From Cercis canadensis (lineage: Eukaryota > Streptophyta > Magnoliopsida > Fabales > Fabaceae): a DNA stretch of 64,000 bases. The stretch is taken from positions 1 to 64,000 of the forward strand of contig QAOA01002999.1 in the NCBI GenBank assembly GCA_003255065.1, written 5' to 3'. Shown piece after piece: positions 46,301 to 57,495 of the stretch. Made by a program: the position numbers and the translations under genes. The first letter of the stretch is position 1. Each line of letters begins with the position of its first letter. A model generated the notes under the pieces. That model searched no databases and was not told where the DNA came from. It saw only the letters and a program-made list of their open reading frames with translations.

Positions 46301-48649
46301 TAATATATTTTATTGATAACCCAGTAACATTGGTTTGACACGACCCTTTGGATAGAGCCAAACATATCAAACTTAGGATGAGTCATTTCTGCTCCAAGGT
46401 CTCACTATCAAAGCACCGGAAGCTATAATTTTGTATAAATAAGTGCTTTGAAAATTCCCTTTCTGTTAAAGGAGACTTCAAACACAAGACCCTCTAGGAG
46501 AGGGTCTCATGGCCATCTGATCCACAGGCTAGATGGCAGTTTCTATTGAGGATAGGGTAGAATAGATGTTGTAAAAATAAGAAATCCAATAAGGTTTTGG
46601 CCCAATTTCTTATTTCTACACAACTGTAAGGGAATAAATATGAAAAACAAATAAGTGTACAGCAACTTGTTATAGTCTGGAAGTTAGTACTTAATTTCAG
46701 AAAGAAATCATTTAAATCTTTCTGCCATGGAATATGGATCTGCATCAAATCCCTCACGACAAACCAAAAAGGAAATGCTTCGAATGGATTTCTTGTTAGA
46801 ATTGTTGTCCATATTTGTTTTGAACCTCTTGGATTTATTTATTAATCATTACACACCAAATGTAATACTGTGTTTTGCAGCCCAAATTTTTATGGCATCC
46901 ATATTGCTCTTTCCTTTTATACTTTCATATGCTACATCAACCACCTTTTTGGTTACTAGAAGTTTAGGGTGAGGGGGAAACTCCAATTCCAAAGCCAGTG
47001 CATACCATAGACCTCAACAAAAATTTACAGTAATACTTACAAATTATTTATTAAGGGGAACTCTCTTAACCATGGGATACTACATCAACCACTTTAATCA
47101 TCAAGTCAGTAAGATGAAAAGGCTTCATGTTAGCAGGTATACTGTATGTAGATATCAAAATAGAACTGTTATAACCCATTTAATTTCACATGAAAAATTA
47201 GTGCAGTTCATGAATACTATACAAAATATCATAAAACAAACCTCATCTTCAAAAATTAAGGATGACTGATCAATTTGACATGAATCAAGCAACCACTTGA
47301 GTTCGGCGTGGGAGCCAAGATTTGCGCGCTTAATGTTGATGATCGGTACTGTGCAGAATTGCTGGCTTTTCAAAGTTTCATCGAGGTAGAAGGCATACAT
47401 GATGGTTGAAGCAACAATTCCAACATCTGTGAATGGATAGATAACATATTAATCATGAGCTCTAGAACTCATACATGGAGAAAATGATGATAAGACGAGA
47501 GGAAACTGATATAAAATGGAAAATCTGATGAAGGAAACTTAAATCTTAACTAAAACTTTTTTCAAGACTAGTAATGTTTAAGGGCCATTTTTTCCTACAA
47601 GCATAAAATTAAGCAAAGAAAAGAATGATATAATGTTTCTTCATTGCACATAACAGTATCATACAGTTTAAATAGTTTATTAATAATGTTGACTACAATG
47701 TATTTATTCCGTTTGAAATGGAATTTGTGAATTTGATCTACCAAGTGAAAAACATAAACGGTTAGTTTATAGAAACATCAAGTTTAGGGTTTGGATGGAG
47801 AAATTAATACTACAATTCATTAGGAAAGGACTTAGATTCTTCCATTTTGGCAACTATGATTTTTTCCATTCATATTCAAAGGGAAGTGACATTAGCAATC
47901 CACCAAAAGTTCATCTCTTTTCCTAATAAAAATTCACGTTATAATGTACACATGAACGAATGCTTCTATAATCAGTAACGAATCCAGAAATAACTCAAGT
48001 GGGGGCTAAACTACAAAAGTGAGGGACTCTCAAAAATTTCTTAGGGAGTTGGTAAAGGAATTTGAAATGGGGGCACTGGCCCCCCTCTGAATCCGTCATT
48101 GTCCTTGATTTAGAGTAGTGGAAGCTTTTATGTGTTGCAATTGTCACTTCCCTATCTATGATATAAAATAAGTAAGATGGTATTACCAGTGGCATCTAAA
48201 CATATTACAGCATGTAGGAATCTCCCTGGAACACCACTATTGACATCATCCCTTCTTGCTTTCAAGTATGCATTTAGCTTGCTAATGCTTTCGCATGATT
48301 CAGCGATTTCCATTTCTGGGGAATATCCATTATAGTATGAAGCTGCAGACTGTGGAAGTGGAATACTTGGTGATAGCTTTTCTTTTCTTTCATTGATGGT
48401 GTATGTTTTTCCAAATTTGGGTCTTGTAGTTGTTTCTAAAGCAAGATGCTCTTCATAGGCTTCAGGGATCCCAGGAATACCGCCATTTTCAAATTCTTCC
48501 GGATTATCCAAGCCAATCAGCTCAGACTTAATATCTAGTTGAATAAATGGAGCACTTTTACTGGTCTTTAACCATTTCTCAGATGAAGAATACCTTAAAG
48601 ATTCAGAATTGAAACCAGATACAGCTGAATTCGTCAGTGGCAAGTCCAT
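40331..48649 (-). CDS. PRUNE-like (DHH/DHHA2-family) protein lacking the DHH motif, 495 aa, twelve exons
   Basis: PRUNE-family proteins are metal-dependent phosphoesterases (exopolyphosphatase type). Exons: 48187-48649, 47242-47426, 46107-46187, 45979-46020, 45812-45856, 44528-44614, 43725-43851, 42567-42647, 42241-42345, 42006-42070, 40983-41088, 40331-40431. They sum to 1488 nt with frame kept. The N-terminal 150 aa are plant-specific and polar. The degenerate DHH domain follows (VGIVASTIMYAFYLDETL, about 156-173; EDEIDLSYYDLFGSLKIVL, about 214-232), then DHHA2 with LAGILLDTSNL (302-312, Asp308) and KDKYMASLLING. Where PRUNE has D-H-H after the last DHH-domain strand, this protein reads LLKRS (232-236). 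Catalysis is therefore doubtful. The start (MDLPLTNSAV) is the first ATG in frame after the leader-intron acceptor at 48695. Confidence 0.88.
41528..41782. mobile_element. Mutator-like MITE with 9-bp duplication (255 bp)
   Basis: The termini are GGAAATGCTATTTTCACACC on the left and, inverted, GGCAGCTGCTATTTCCACACC minus its last base in register. Inverted similarity extends about 90 bp. Flanking repeats are ATAATATTG (41519-41527) and ATAATATTT (41783-41791), 8 of 9 identical. It lies in an intron of the PRUNE-like gene. Confidence 0.8.
43993..44130. mobile_element. Small foldback MITE in a PRUNE-like intron
   Basis: The left arm CAAGTAGGTGCCTACCAT is mirrored by ATGGTAGGCACTTGCTT on the right. 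Both continue inwards with (T)GATCAAAATACCTCTTG and its inverse CAAGAAGTATTTTGGTCAT. No duplication was resolved. Confidence 0.6.
45340..45700. repeat. GGCC-containing transposon-like remnant
   Basis: Contains TTTGGCCGGTCC, AGTTTGGCCTTATAAG and GGATGGGCCAAAAAAG with AT-rich DNA between. It resembles the hAT-like GGGCC-rich ends elsewhere in the window but has no defined ends. Confidence 0.35.
47973..48101. mobile_element. 129-bp MITE with CAGTAACGAATCCAGA-type ends
   Basis: The left end CAGTAACGAATCCAGA matches, in inverted orientation, TCTGAATCCGTCATTG on the right with a few transitions. Runs of G (GGGGGC) and C (GCCCCCC) lie between. A target duplication is not clear. It is in the PRUNE-like intron just left of the first coding exon. 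Confidence 0.6.
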
Positions 48650-48849
48650 GATCTCAAGTATATATGAACTCTCTCTAGTGTGATTTTGTGGTTCCTGCAT
48701 ATAAGAACTGGAAGGAAATTAGAGTGGAGAAACTATTATGTATACATACACAGAAGCAAAATTTCAGTCTTTACTAAACGGACAGGAGTAGCAAAACATA
48801 ATTTTGAAATGAAATGCTTGATAAGCAATGATATGCTTTTTTAAGATTT

Positions 48850-49083
48850 TAGAGTAAAAGATCATTTTAGTCTTTGAAATATGCAGCAAAAAATGCTTAA
48901 GTTCTACAAAGATTTTTATATTACGTAAGTTCTTGAAAGCTCAGAAAGTCAATCAAATTAATAAAAAATGACCATTTTGATAGACTTTTTGAATTTTCAA
49001 AACTCAAGTGATGCAAAAAATATTTCAGGAACATAAGTGATTTTTGCTAAATATTTCAAAAACTAAAATGACCTTTTACTCTA
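48850..49083. mobile_element. Foldback MITE (about 234 bp) in the PRUNE-like leader intron
   Basis: TAGAGTAAAAGATCATTTTA at the left is mirrored by TAAAATGACCTTTTACTCTA at the right. The pairing continues through TTTGAAATAT..AGCAAAAA. The whole element can fold on itself. Confidence 0.75.
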
Positions 49084-49752
49084 GTTTTTACTACAATTGA
49101 TAAGATAACATCCTTCAAAACCAAGTGAGCTTGTCAAGACAAACACGAGGTTTTTTATTCCATCAAATATTCAAGGCCTTGAAAACAAGCATGGCATAAC
49201 ACTCTAATACAGTATTAGTGTCTTATTAAATATGACATGTTGTGTTTGTTTGGTAATTGTAGTGAAAACATTCTTTGAATCATGAAACCATGAGACACAA
49301 AAGAGCCAGAACCTCGAAGAGTTTTCAAATTATAGCATTTAGCAGAATGTTTTAAACCAATCATGATTTCCAACAGAAAAGATAGAAAAAGAAAAATTAG
49401 TTCCAGTTTTCAATTGAAAGGAAAAATATGAAAACAATTAATTTCTTCTTAGTATACCATGAAAATTGTTCTCAACACCAGTTTTATAACACAAAGCAAC
49501 TCTTTCACATCTGATGGTACAATCATTTTCAAGAACTATTTCTAGAAAGGCAGTAATTTTAGACTGTGGGCTTTTTTGCTATGAGAATATTACTTTCAGT
49601 TGTAATCCAATTCATACAGTAGTAATATAATTATGAAATAGTTATCCCGGTATCAAGGTAAGAAATCAGGTTTTCTTATGTTAAATTAAGCTTCTGCATA
49701 AGCAATGCACTGTGAAGGGAATTCATGAGAATCCCATTAGGTATTCATCTTT

Positions 49753-50195
49753 GGGTGTTTCTACCCTACACCATCCTGACGTGACATAATGTCACATCAA
49801 GTGTATGGTTTTCTTATACAATTTTGATCCAAAAATTATATTACATTAGTACAATTAACATAATTTAAATTTTATTAAATTTATATCTAAGCTATATAGA
49901 AAAAGTTTTAATACATCGAATAAAATTTATATATTATGCTAAATATACTAGCCTAACACAGTATAACTCAAACTTTTTTTGTACTATTTTAGTTCTATAC
50001 TGTATGACAATGACAAAGTTGACATAATTTAAATTTTATTGAATGAATGTTTGGGCTATGCTGAAAAAATTTAAATGAATCTAATAAAACTTAAATTATA
50101 TTAACTGTGCAAATATAATACAGTATAGAACTAAAATAATACAAAAAAAGACCAGGAGATGATGTAGGATAGTCTTCCCCAGGATAGAAACACCC
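49753..50195. mobile_element. Mutator-like MITE, copy 2 (443 bp)
   Basis: Same termini as the element at 9409-9705: GGGTGTTTCTACCCTACACC on the left and GGATAGAAACACCC on the right. Flanking 9-bp repeats are TTCATCTTT (49744-49752) and TTCATCATT (50196-50204), 8 of 9 identical. The interior is AT-rich with repeated AATTTAAATTTTATT and its inverse. It lies in the leader intron of the PRUNE-like gene. Confidence 0.85.
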
Positions 50196-50513
50196 TTCAT
50201 CATTTTTTTTTTTATGAAAGACCAACAAAAGTTAGGTGAGAAACAAAACCAATGCTACTTTTAAGTGAATAGATAAGCATAATTAATTTTTCATTTGCAG
50301 TTCAGCTCATCAAAAGGCCTGCCATCTGACTATGAAATTATTCTTCCTGCATGTTACTGATATATGAAGCTTAAATGGAGCAACCCCGGCAAAATGGTAG
50401 TTTAATCACAAAACAAAAATTCACAATCGGATCAAAATTATATTCATGAATGAATCAGAAATAAAAACAATTAATGGGGAATAAAAAGAGAATTATAGCA
50501 GCTTGAAAATTAC

Positions 50514-50766
50514 CTAGTTGATCACAGACAATAAAATCAACCTCATAAGTTGCACCGCAGATGATAGAGATAGTAATGAAACTGGTTATATGCTCTGGCA
50601 GAGCTGACCTTGATGATGTTAATTGAGAGTGGAAACCTATCCAGGTGGTGAAAATTTTAAAGCTTTGAATGGACGGCAGGGTAAGGACAGAACAAGAAAG
50701 GGAATAAGGACACATTGGAATTGTTGGGAACTCCGAAACAGATGAAATCCATTGTCTATTTGTCAT
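50514..50766 (-). other. Probable leader exon of the PRUNE-like gene
   Basis: A sequence less AT-rich than its flanks ends in a good donor (CAACTAG|GTAATT) that could join the acceptor TATATGCAG at 48695. Its own open frame (from 50766) does not stay open after that join, so it is most likely a 5' UTR with an upstream open frame. The intervening 1.8-kb intron holds two MITEs. Confidence 0.45.
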
Positions 50767-51021
50767 GTTGTATTTCTGTCACTTCTATGTTGTCCTTTAC
50801 AAATGTGAAATTTTTTCAAATAAGACCAAATGAGCTAATCTGCATTAACTTTTGTATCCAGTTCTCAATTGTTCATAGACTTTTGGCTCACTCATAGGGT
50901 GTGGCTCCCTGCAACAGAAGAAATACTCCTTCAGCTTCACACAGGCGTCTGTCTCATTTTTCTCTCTAGCAAAACTCATTGGACATTATTACTACTTTAT
51001 TGTGTCAAATTAATTATCAAA

Positions 51022-51318
51022 TGAGTAAAACCCTTTTTGTGATATTGACAGAAAAATTTTTAGTATCACTTCAATTCTGATAAAATAACTCTATCCATCA
51101 AAATATCTATATCTAATTTTCCTTAGTAAGAGCTGACAGAACTTTTTACTTGACATGTTAGATGCTGATGTGATAAGCCTAATTGGTGAAAATTAGTAAA
51201 AGACTATTTTGATGGACAAAAATTATCTTCTAAAAACTAAAATAATATTAAAAATCTTCTAGAGACTACATTGATTGTGCCTATATGTTTCACGAACCAA
51301 AAATAGGTTTTACTCCTA
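51022..51318. mobile_element. Foldback MITE between the PRUNE-like gene and UTP23
   Basis: GAGTAAAACCCTTTTTG on the left is mirrored by CAAAAATAGGTTTTACTCC on the right (one-base offset). Further inverted words lie inside. No coding capacity. The rest of 50767-51784 holds the 3' UTR of UTP23 and intergenic DNA with nothing else recognised. Confidence 0.6.
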
Positions 51319-51784
51319 TGAAATTGTGTTTACTTTCTGGAAGAATTGAGCCCCCATAATATTAGTAAAGCCCTGTATAGGTTCAGTGTCAATTTCATGC
51401 ATTCAAATGGCTGGCTATTTATGAAAGTTGCTAAGCAAATAATCTCTGCAATCCATCGCCCTCAAGGAATTTCTCTATTTTGGCAAAGAAAGAAGAAATT
51501 TCAATGATAATAATCTATTAATAGTTGGGGAATAACTTGTGAAGAATCTGAAGATACATACACCAAGATAACCCATTCTAGCCATTCTAGTACTTAAATA
51601 AAAATACTCAATTTCTATGTCAAGAGAAACCACCGAATAATATTCAACATATACGTAATCTGAAATCTTGCCAGCCATGCTCCTATGACTACAAAAATTT
51701 GTTCTCTCCCCTCAGTCATAAGATCAGCAAACTCAAGGAACTCTTCTATAAACACCTAATTTCTGTAATCATATAAATATATGA

Positions 51785-54700
51785 CTAACTTTCAGTTTCT
51801 GTTGGCTTTTGCTGTTTACGTGACCTCTTCCTTTTCCTACTCCTCTTCACTGTGTTGTCACCATCTTTTGTTTCCTGCATGAAGAGAACAATACTTAGAA
51901 CACTTATAGAAAACTTAAAAACCCAAATCTTCAACAGCAGATGAAACACATTTCAAATTAAAATATATCCAACCATTAATAAAGATCCCAAATGGGCTAG
52001 GATATGCAATTTGCAATATGGGTGAATATGAACTATAACTGCACTCATATCTGATGGAAAACAGTTGAAGAAATCAGCAACTAAGCTAGAAAACAAATTT
52101 GTAAAAAGATAGCTTTTCATAAAATACCAATAAACTACTTTCTGCTTTTGTTTTCAATTTTCAGGTTACACAGCAACAAAATGTTTGAGAAACAACTTGT
52201 TTCCAGATCATACCCTATGTTTGGATTGAGAGAAAATTAGGGGGGAAAGAAATTGAGGAAAGAAAATGGAGGTGAAAAGTCATTTTCCATTGTTTGGTTG
52301 TAGGAGAGAAAATGGGAGAAGAAAATTTGCCAAAAAAGTGCATGTGGGGCTCTCCATGAATGGAGAGAATGCAATGGAGGAACCACAAAAAGCAATTGGA
52401 CCATTTTGTTCCTATTAATGACACTAGTTTCAATTTTTATAAGGATGAGTGTAATTTTATATTTTATCAAATTTTAAAAAGCTACCTTCGCACCTCATCC
52501 AAACACAAAAGAGAAAAACTATTTTCTCCTTATTTTCTATCCTCTCTCTTTTCTTTTCTTTCCTTCAATTTTCTTTCTCTCCATTTCCTCCACCCATCCA
52601 AACATAGCATTAGTGTTTTTTCAATAGAACAGTTTACAGAAACATGTTTTCAAAAAGGTTGATAAACAGGAGTCTGTAGCTAATCTAAATCCAGCCATAT
52701 ACACACATATATAATATTAAAACCCATCAAACTCCATCAGTTAGAAACAACAAAGTGCGATAAATATCACATTGTTGCTCTATCTCTAAAAGCCATCATA
52801 GAAGATGCCAGACTTATTCTAGCATTTTCTGTCAAGGGTTCTTTCATAATTGGATATGATGATGAGCTCAAGAACAATATTTTACACACTTATGGATTCA
52901 TATTTTACTGTCTCTTATAGGCCAAAACCAACAATTCACAGATAAATATTGTACCCATGGGGAAGGGGAAGGGGAAGGGGAAAGGGCAGGGGCAGGGGCA
53001 AAGGCAACAAAAAATAAAATCAGGGCTAAGGCACTAAGTGTTTTCCTCAATTTTCTGAAATGCAAGTCCCAACAACATTTCTGTAACAGGATGGTCTTCC
53101 AAATTAAAACACAAGCAGTAATATATTTTCATGTAAGCAATTTCAATGAAAACTGCAAATAGGGAGCAAATCTCATGGAGAAGGGGAAGGGGCAGGGGCA
53201 GAGGCAACAAAAAATAAAATCAGGGCTAAGGCACTAAGTGTTTTCCTCAATTTTCTGAAATGCAAGTCCCAATAACATTTCTGTGACAGTATGGTCTTCC
53301 AAATTAAAACACAAACAGTAATAAATTTTCATGTAAGCAATTTCAACGAAAACTGCAAAAAGGGAGCAAATCTCACGCACAGAGGCAGTTTACAAAGAAA
53401 AGCATCACCTGAAAGCACAATCATCAAGCACTGTTATCATTGAAATAGAAATAAGGATATACACTCCAGGTGAAAATAAGGCACTAAGCGTTTTCCTCAA
53501 TTTTCAGAAATGCAAGTCCCAACAACATTTCTGTAACAGGATGGTCTTCCAAATTAAAACACAAGCAGTAATATATTTTCATATAAGCAATTTCAATGAA
53601 AACTGCAAAAAGGGAGCAAATCTCATGCACAGAGGCAGTTTATAAAGAAAAGTATCACCTGAAAGCACAATCATCAAGCACTGTTATTGTTGAAATAGAA
53701 ATAAGGATATACACTCAAGATGAAAATTTGGCAAACCTCACCTTAGACAGATGAATATTTTGGTTTTCATGCTTTTTCTTCTTCTTGCATGAAAGTGGGT
53801 TTGGACCCTGCAAAATTGAAATTTAAATTCATAAATCACACATCTTGAGAAGTATAGCCGCTAATCAGAACAGTAAGATACTAAAAATAATTGCTCATTT
53901 AAGTTAATTTACTGCCAAAGAATTCTCTGGTAATTTAATAAAACTTCAACAAAATTTTATTCAAACCGCAGTAAACAGCGTAGATCAAATTTTATTCAAA
54001 CTAAACAGTGCAAAATGGTGAAAACTAGAGGCCTTTAACATAGTAATCAGAACTCAAACAAGTAATAATATTGAATAAATATGTATAATCACCTTCGCTC
54101 TCTTCCTCTTGAACTTAGGTTTATCCTTAATATCTATTTGTTTCTTCGCAATACTTATTTTTTCTAGCAAACCTGTGGCTTGATCTGCTAAATCATCATT
54201 TTCATCAGAAGAGTTTGTGGCTTCCTCATCACCAGCCAACCTTTTTATTACCATCTTCTTTAATGCATGATGCTCCAAGTCTGTCATATGCAATCGTGCT
54301 TCTTCAGAAGTTTTGACATATTGCCGCTGAGATGCAGATGGAGGTTCAAGGAAAAGAGCATTTCTGAGTCCAAATATAAGAGGAACACCAGGAACCTGCA
54401 GACAAGCAGGTTAGAATAAAAATCTTTTCAAGGGTACAATTCTAAACATCTTGCACTATTAGAACCTACATTGCACCGAAACAGCAATTTCCCTGCCGTA
54501 CCCATTTCCAGTGTGTTTCTGAAACGCAATAAGTCAGGAAAGGGAGAGGGAGTGGGAGCTCGGGTTGGGGGGCTGGCCGTAGATGAAGGTTGAGTTGAGA
54601 GAGGGAGTGGGAGCTCGGGTAGGGGGGCTGGTCGTGTATGGAGGTCAAGTTAAGAGAGGGAGAGCCGGAGAGTGACATAGATGGGGTTGAGGTGTTTCAA

Positions 54701-57053
54701 TTTGGGAATTTAGGGGTTTACCAAGGAAGAGGAACAATGGGAATTTACTCACCCTGGTCTTCTTTTTTTTTTTTTTTTTTNNTTTTTTTTTTTTTTTTTA
54801 TGTTATATTATTTTCATCAATTGAATTGGACTCATCTAACTTTAGAGAAGTAGGAAAAAAATTTAAGAAAAGGCCCATCTACATGAGCTGAATAGAAGTT
54901 AGATTTATGGGCTGATGTATTTGTTATACATCTATATTCTGTATAACTATATATATATATATATATATATAGATATAAAACACGTGGCGTATTTGTACCC
55001 CTATTTTTTCAAAAATTGTCGTACTGGCATTTCGTACGGAACTCATACCAGTACCCGTGCAACATAGATTAGAACATAGAACAGCAACAAAGTTTAGACA
55101 TAAAGAACAAAAAATTTATTTTCTTTTTTAAAATAAGTAAAACTTCATGGTTCATAAGAAAATTCCAAAAAGGGACATCAGGCATAAGAACTATACAGTA
55201 AGGTAAATCTCTTAAGGCACCAGGAGGTACCTAGCTGAAAGCTGAATTAAAAAATGAAACAAAGCCATTTAAAATTCATAAAGTTTTATGTAACAAGTTC
55301 CAGTTGAAGTTAACATATAATAGACACGAGGATGCCAGCTTACTCATTAACTATTATAATGAGAAAGTACAAAACTTGCTACTGACCAAATCAGTGACAC
55401 CAAGTTAGAAGATATTTCACACATTTTAGCATGACATCCAATGTAAATTAGTAAGGCATGGAATTGCAACATAAAGACTAGGTTGTAGGGTATCCTTGTC
55501 CCCCACACCTCAAACATGGAAACCATTTCTATAAACTTATTTGAAATTAGGTCAGATCCTATGATTGCAGTGACAGAATATCAGTTTGGGACAGTCACAA
55601 GGTCTCCATGATTTTCATCAAACACAACAACATGCATCCATTCACTCAATCTCCTGCAGAATGATGATCAAACCTCCCTGTCAACCATCCCAATTCTTCC
55701 ACCTTTGATACCTAACATTGCTATTCTGTTATATGGAGACAATAAATATCCTACCTACATCGAAGACACTGAAATAAATTGGTAGGAGAGCTCAGACCCG
55801 ATAACGTCACATATGACAAACAGAAACATTAAATTCTCATGCAAATCCACTGCCCCACCCTTGACCTAGCTTTTGGATTATATAGCTTTAGTTCTGACAC
55901 AGCTTAGTTTCAAGGAACTTTTGGTTAAACAGGATGCCAAATACCCATAGAAACTTTTGTTTTTAGCTTGCCTCTATAAATAAACTTCAAAACAATGAAA
56001 TAAGAGCTTATTATCAAATATGATTTATAACAACAAATGGAAAAATTGGTTCCCCGAAATCATTTAAAAATATAGTCCATCAATTATGAGAGTAACATTT
56101 CCCATGATTCCCATTTAGTATAAAATAAAACAACATGCTTAACTATTGAAATCATCAGAAGGAAAGTCATACTAACCTCTTGCAACTTCTTCCGCAGATC
56201 AGTGTCCTGGCTACCAACAAAGAAGTGCTCAGAATTATTTCTTCCGATGACCTCCATTATACAGGTATCAGCACTCTTACATTTCTCATGCTCACATCTG
56301 CAAGTTGGAGTTTAATTTCGAGTAAGAAAGAGTTTTCCATATAAAAGCAACCCCTGGGTTAAACATTACAATCTAGGTCAAAACATTACGAAATATCACA
56401 TCTTTACAACAATTAAAACGCAGTCTATCTGCTATCATGCATGTCAATTCTAATGAAAACATTAAAGAAGAAAAAAGTAAAGGTTCCTAGTTTCAAAGTT
56501 TTCAATATAAAATGAGGAATCTTCTGTCATGCATGTCAATTAAAACATTAAAAAGGTTTGGAAAGAATTAGTTTGACACCAGCTAATCTGCAGCACTAAT
56601 GCTTATGTATATATAGAAACAGAGGATGCAGACCTTGCAACAATAAGATTATGAGCTGCCTCAAGAGCCTCAGAATATGATTTGCCCAGTCGTTTCAACT
56701 CTGCTAGCACACATCTGCATCACCTCCATCCAAAACCCAAACCAACACAAAAGGGCAAAAAAAGGGCGGGGTGAAAAAATTAGGATTTATACCTACGAGA
56801 TTGAAACACATGAGAAATAAGAATATAATTAAAAAAAAAAAAAAATCAGAAGCGTAAAAGACCTGGTTGTGTAGAGATTCACAGTAGCACTGAGGATATC
56901 CGCTAGAGCCTTGTCAGCAGGGGTTATACCATTCTCTAGAAGGTGATAAACAAAAGTTCCATCGCATAGGACCTTGAAAGGCTGATGGAATCCAAAGCAA
57001 GCAGTGTAAAACCTTACAGTCCTCCTATGCCTCTTCTGCTTTGTCACTTTCAT
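51785..57053 (-). CDS. UTP23: rRNA-processing protein UTP23 homolog, 283 aa, six exons
   Basis: Component of the small-subunit processome in the nucleolus. It has a PIN-like fold without full nuclease activity and is needed for 18S rRNA maturation and snR30/U17 release in yeast. Exons: 56863-57053, 56634-56714, 56177-56297, 54093-54395, 53742-53807, 51785-51874. They total 852 nt, all GT..AG. The start MKVTKQKRHRRTVRFY is canonical. Asp31 (VLCDGTFVYH), a zinc-finger segment CEHEKCKSADTC (92-103) and VGSQDTDL (about 118-125) follow. LFLEPPS then lies near 150. The C-terminus is highly basic, with GPNPLSCKKKKK and KRSRKRKRSRKQQK. Length and motif order match the family. The last intron contains a MITE and a triplicated segment; the leader has a far-upstream intron. 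Confidence 0.95.
52215..52607. mobile_element. MITE with CTATGTTTGGAT-type ends (393 bp) in UTP23 intron 5
   Basis: CTATGTTTGGATTGAG at the left is mirrored by CACCCATCCAAACATAG at the right. Both continue inwards with purine-rich AGAAAATxxAGGxxGAAAG and its pyrimidine-rich inverse. The target duplication is not resolved (3 bp at most). Confidence 0.7.
52957..53732. repeat. Three imperfect tandem copies and G-rich tracts in UTP23 intron 5
   Basis: The unit AAGGCACTAAGTGTTTTCCT...GGGAGCAAATCTCA occurs at about 53028, 53228 and 53478 (steps of 200 and 250 bp). Copies 2 and 3 share the longer tail CAGAGGCAGTTTA...AAGGATATACACTC. Copy 3 reaches to about 53732, ten bases short of the exon at 53742. 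G-rich tracts (GGGGAAGGGGAAGGGG at 52959-52981; shorter at 53180-53200) precede copies 1 and 2. Confidence 0.85.
54544..54650. repeat. Tandem duplication of a G-rich 55-bp unit in UTP23 intron 3
   Basis: GAGAGGGAGTGGGAGCTCGGG followed by T(A)GGGGGGCTGG occurs at about 54544 and 54599 with few differences. It sits 150 bp left of the UTP23 exon border at 54395 on the transcript-upstream side. Confidence 0.75.
54766..54800. repeat. Poly-T with two unresolved bases
   Basis: A long T run interrupted by NN at 54781-54782. A (TA)n run lies at about 54950-54972. Both are in UTP23 intron 3 (54396-56176), which is otherwise featureless. Confidence 0.9.
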
Positions 57054-57305
57054 CTGCCAAAACCAACAGAATTCAGGTATTACCAAGTAGCAATCAAGAG
57101 AGAATTTCTCTATTGCCAGACCACCCCAGCACAAAGATAACCATTGCTAAGTCTTACTGGTGAATCACAAGTGGCTCCTAAAAACACTAAGAAAATTCCG
57201 CTTCAAATGATATCCAGTATTGGTTGCTCCTAAAAAAACACACATTTTCATGAGACATCGTCTGCCTCAAATCAAATATAACCATTACACTGGATTAACT
57301 AATAA

Positions 57306-57495
57306 CACTTAGAGTGCCTTTGGTATGATTAAGGGGTAAAATTTAATAGAGTAACATTTAAGGAGGTTAATGAGAGTGTAAACATTAACCTACTCACATA
57401 GAGGGTAATGGTTACTTCACTAAAAGCTTACTCATTGTTCATTTGTGCAACCAAACATACATAAAGAAAGTAAAATTTACTCCCTTAGCCTAAAG
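57306..57495. repeat. Possible small MITE in the UTP23 leader intron
   Basis: TTAAGGGGTAAAATTTA on the left is partly mirrored by TAAAATTTACTCCCTTA on the right, and AGAGTGCCTTTGGTATG looks like a MITE start. The right terminus does not match it well, so boundaries are uncertain. Confidence 0.4.

Noticed and set aside
46494-46757. 87-codon minus-strand frame between PRUNE-like exons
   Set aside because: It lies inside an intron whose flanking exons join in frame, and it has no recognised domain.
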